Shown here piece by piece: positions 62,147 to 64,000 of a stretch of DNA of 64,000 nt. Position numbers and translations under genes: made by a program. A model generated the notes under the pieces. That model was not told where the DNA came from. It saw only the letters and a program-made list of their open reading frames with translations, and searched no databases. This stretch comes from Bradyrhizobium nitroreducens (GTDB taxonomy: Bacteria > Pseudomonadota > Alphaproteobacteria > Rhizobiales > Xanthobacteraceae), in the NCBI RefSeq assembly GCF_002776695.1, contig NZ_LFJC01000003.1:1330636-1394635 (forward strand), in the 5' to 3' direction. Positions within the stretch are counted from its first letter, which is position 1. Every line of letters begins with the position of its first letter.

Positions 62147-63238
62147 TCAGCTCTTGTTGCGCGCCTTGCTGAGCAAATAGTTGTCGTAGAAGTTCTCCGC
62201 GATCTGCGTATAGAACAGCAATTCCTTCATATACGCGTCGTGGCTTTCCTTGGTCCGCTTGAACAGGTCGCTCTTGGCGGCGAGCTCGTTCAGATGGTCC
62301 TGGGTCGCGTTGTAGCAGGCCTCCAGCACGGGCTGCGGGAATGCCTTCAGCTCCGCGCCATTGGCAAGCAGCCGCTTCAGCGCGGCCGGGTTCACGCTGT
62401 CGTATTTCTCGAGCATCCAGGCGCCGGCCGCCGCGCCCGCCTGGTTGACGATGGCCTGGTACTGCTTGGGCAGCGAGGCCCATTTCTCGTCGTTGACGAT
62501 CATGTGCAGCATGGCGCCGCCTTCCCACCAGCCCGGGAAGTAATAGTATTTGGCGACCTTCTGGAAGCCGAGCTTCTCGTCGTCATAGGGGCCGACGAAC
62601 TCGACCGCGTCGATCGTGCCCTTCTCCAGCGCCGGATAGATGTCGCCACCCGCGATCTGCTGCGGCACGACGCCGAGCCTTGCCAGCACATGGCCGCCCA
62701 TGCCTGCGATGCGGAATTTCAGCCCCTTGAGGTCGTCGACGGTCTTGATCTCCTTGCGGAACCAGCCGCCCATCTGGGTGCCGGAATTGCCGCACAGAAT
62801 GGCGTGCGCCTTGAACGGCTTCAGCGCCTCATTGGTGAGGTCGGCGCCGCCGCCGAAGTGCCACCACGATTCCTGGTGGCGATGGTTCATGCCGAACGGC
62901 GCGCCGGTGGCATAGGCCAGCGCCGGCTCCTTGCCGATGTAGAAATAGAGCGGCGTCTGCGCCATCTCCACCGAGGCCGTGCTGACGGCATCGAGCGCCT
63001 GCAGGCCGGGAACGATCTCGCCGGCGCCGAAGGTCTGGATCTGGAATTTGTTGTCGGTGGCCTCCGCAACATATTTCGCGAAGGTCTGCGCCGTGCCGTA
63101 GATGGTGTCGAGCGACTTCGGGAAGCTCGAGGTCAGGCGCCATTTGATCTCGGGCGCGCTTTGCGCGATCGCAGGTGCAGCAACCAGCGTGGCAGCGCCA
63201 GCGACCGCGCCACCTCTAAGGAATGTCCGGCGTTCCAT
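62147..63238 (-). CDS. DctP-family TRAP transporter substrate-binding protein
   Basis: 363 aa. Twin-arginine-type signal (ERRTFLRGGAVAGAATLVAA), then the DctP fold: SFPKSLDTIYGTAQTFAKYV, AGEIVPGLQALDAVSTASVE, DDLKGLKFRIAGMGGHVLAR with the ligand-contact Arg, and GTIDAVEFVGPYDDEKLGFQ. Periplasmic, expected to deliver an organic acid to TRAP membrane subunits, which are not in this window (orphan). SD GGAG. Confidence 0.92.
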   Translation of the reverse strand: MERRTFLRGGAVAGAATLVAAPAIAQSAPEIKWRLTSSFPKSLDTIYGTAQTFAKYVAEATDNKFQIQTFGAGEIVPGLQALDAVSTASVEMAQTPLYFYIGKEPALAYATGAPFGMNHRHQESWWHFGGGADLTNEALKPFKAHAILCGNSGTQMGGWFRKEIKTVDDLKGLKFRIAGMGGHVLARLGVVPQQIAGGDIYPALEKGTIDAVEFVGPYDDEKLGFQKVAKYYYFPGWWEGGAMLHMIVNDEKWASLPKQYQAIVNQAGAAAGAWMLEKYDSVNPAALKRLLANGAELKAFPQPVLEACYNATQDHLNELAAKSDLFKRTKESHDAYMKELLFYTQIAENFYDNYLLSKARNKS

Positions 63239-63355
63239 GATGAGCTCTCCTGAAAGTAAGTTTCAAACATATGGGCTTGCAGCGACGATCTTCGCGGATC
63301 GTTTGCCCGTTCCTGTCCCGGAGTTCAAGCCGTACGGAGAAGGCCCGCAGGCCGT

Positions 63356-63613
63356 TCAGAGCAGCTTCGCGCTCACGAACAGCGCGCGCACGGCATTGGT
63401 GGCCTGCACCGCCAACATCGCGTTACCGGCAGCGCCTTCCAGAGCCGCGACGGCGTCCTCATGCAGGGAACGGAATTCCATCCACTCGACCGACTTGAAG
63501 TTGGTGAGGAATTGGTAGGCCTGGCCGACAGTCGCGATCGCCAGCGTGTCACCGTTCAGCTTGATCTTGAACGTCGTACGCAGCGGGGTCGCAGAACTTG
63601 ATGGATCGCTCAT
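63356..63613 (-). CDS. Small DUF982-like protein
   Basis: 85 aa. TFKIKLNGDTLAIATVGQAY and EWMEFRSLHEDAVAALEGAA, then MLAVQATNAVRALFVSAKLL, in the pattern of rhizobial DUF982-like proteins (a C-terminal AR.aF..Aa element). Soluble, function unknown. It is upstream of the TRAP gene on the same strand. Confidence 0.7.
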   Translation of the reverse strand: MSDPSSSATPLRTTFKIKLNGDTLAIATVGQAYQFLTNFKSVEWMEFRSLHEDAVAALEGAAGNAMLAVQATNAVRALFVSAKLL

Positions 63614-63679
63614 GGGCTGCTTCTGGACGATGACGGCTTAACGAAGGGGAAACGGCAGCCCCGCCGTGACGGGCAAATA

Positions 63680-64000
63680 TCAGGAGTCGGTGCTCGCACG
63701 CTGCGAGGCGGTCGCCGCTCCGCTCAGGCTCGGCACCACGACAAGACGGTTGAACTCGCCATTGTCCCAGGCCTTGAGGAAACGATCATAGTCCTTGATC
63801 GAGACGCAGCCGTTGGAATCGCCGCGCGGGCCCAGCATGTAGCTGTGGGTCAACAGGCCGACCCGGCCAAGGGCGCTGGTGCCCTCCGTCGGAGTCAAAC
63901 GCAGCGCCCGGACGCCGTGGAACAGCTTTTCGCGCGGCTTCAGATCGTAGATCGCGGGCGGGGTCGCACCGACCATGCGCTGGTCGACATGGTCGGGGTC
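63680..64000 (-). CDS. DUF2778 (Tlde1-like) L,D-transpeptidase-fold protein, N-terminus cut by window edge
   Basis: The frame is open to the right edge; 106 residues plus a stop are visible. LLTHSYMLGPRGDSNGCVSI with YDRFLKAW matches the DUF2778 catalytic region (His, then Ser/Asn-Gly-Cys-Val), as in Tlde1-like amidase/L,D-transpeptidase effectors and housekeeping homologues. FHGVRALRLTP precedes it. No secretion genes are visible, so an effector role cannot be claimed. Confidence 0.85.
   Translation of the reverse strand, partial: DPDHVDQRMVGATPPAIYDLKPREKLFHGVRALRLTPTEGTSALGRVGLLTHSYMLGPRGDSNGCVSIKDYDRFLKAWDNGEFNRLVVVPSLSGAATASQRASTDS

Noticed and set aside
63680..64000. Type VI secretion effector (Tlde1) with immunity gene
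   Set aside because: The DUF2778 family also has housekeeping-type members, no T6SS genes are visible, and the gene is cut by the edge.
1..64000. CRISPR arrays, tRNA or rRNA genes
   Set aside because: No regularly spaced repeats and no T-loop or rRNA sequence were recognised; the only short tandem repeats are coding (41550-41612) or the 28-bp duplication at 4851.

Overview
The window looks like chromosomal DNA of a Bradyrhizobium-type alphaproteobacterium. It is GC-rich and carries a dnaB-alr pair, an NDUFA12-type complex I accessory subunit, a GapR-like protein, B12-dependent ribonucleotide reductase, BA14K and DUF2155 proteins, minCDE, FixK-type boxes, EcfG-type promoters, and several palindromic repeat families of the kind dispersed in Bradyrhizobium genomes. 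No rRNA, tRNA or CRISPR was recognised. The gene assignments rest on reading conserved motifs; no database search was run.

Layout. 1-6 kb: alr (cut by the left edge), dnaB, a 39-aa membrane protein, an IS630-type element framed by two 106-bp inverted repeats, and a DUF2155 protein. 6-16 kb: esterase, BASS-like transporter, a divergent pair of DJ-1/PfpI-type genes (one a GlxA-like AraC regulator), a glutathione transferase, an NDUFA12 homologue, a BA14K protein, a response regulator translationally coupled to a CHASE3-like hybrid kinase, and a DoxX protein behind a FixK-type box. 16-21.5 kb: a DMT exporter and nrdJ with a long gene-free leader.

21.6-24.3 kb is an accessory island with lower GC than its flanks. 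It holds two tightly linked genes: a 262-aa protein with an ADP-ribosyltransferase-like H-Y-E layout, and a 605-aa protein whose middle resembles the C-terminal half of FtsZ/tubulin but lacks its GTPase signatures. This is the best candidate for an undescribed system. 24.5-34 kb: a PfpI protein, ParB-like protein, GapR, GMC oxidoreductase, remnants of a nucleotidyltransferase toxin-type pair, a PilZ-XRE fusion, a TolA-like protein, a VOC protein, a FixK-boxed cytochrome c, PhnA and a second DMT exporter.

34-51 kb: small envelope and secreted proteins, an M15-like peptidase, pdxY, two TetR-controlled units (O-methyltransferase; SMR pump), a c-type cytochrome, an SH3 protein, a phenol hydroxylase-type monooxygenase divergent from a MarR regulator, an L,D-transpeptidase lipoprotein and an SDR. 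51-55.4 kb: a soluble PAS hybrid kinase behind a perfect EcfG-type promoter, a 61-aa stress-promoter protein, and minCDE. 55.6-62 kb: an NMT1/THI5-type ABC importer with epimerase, acetyltransferase and DHDPS-family enzymes, under a TetR regulator with two matching operators. 62-64 kb: a DctP-type TRAP binding protein, a DUF982-like protein and a DUF2778 protein cut by the right edge.

Several regulatory themes recur. EcfG-type (general stress) promoter motifs lie before at least three genes, two FixK/FNR boxes precede DoxX and cytochrome c genes, and at least four local repressors each have a plausible operator nearby.
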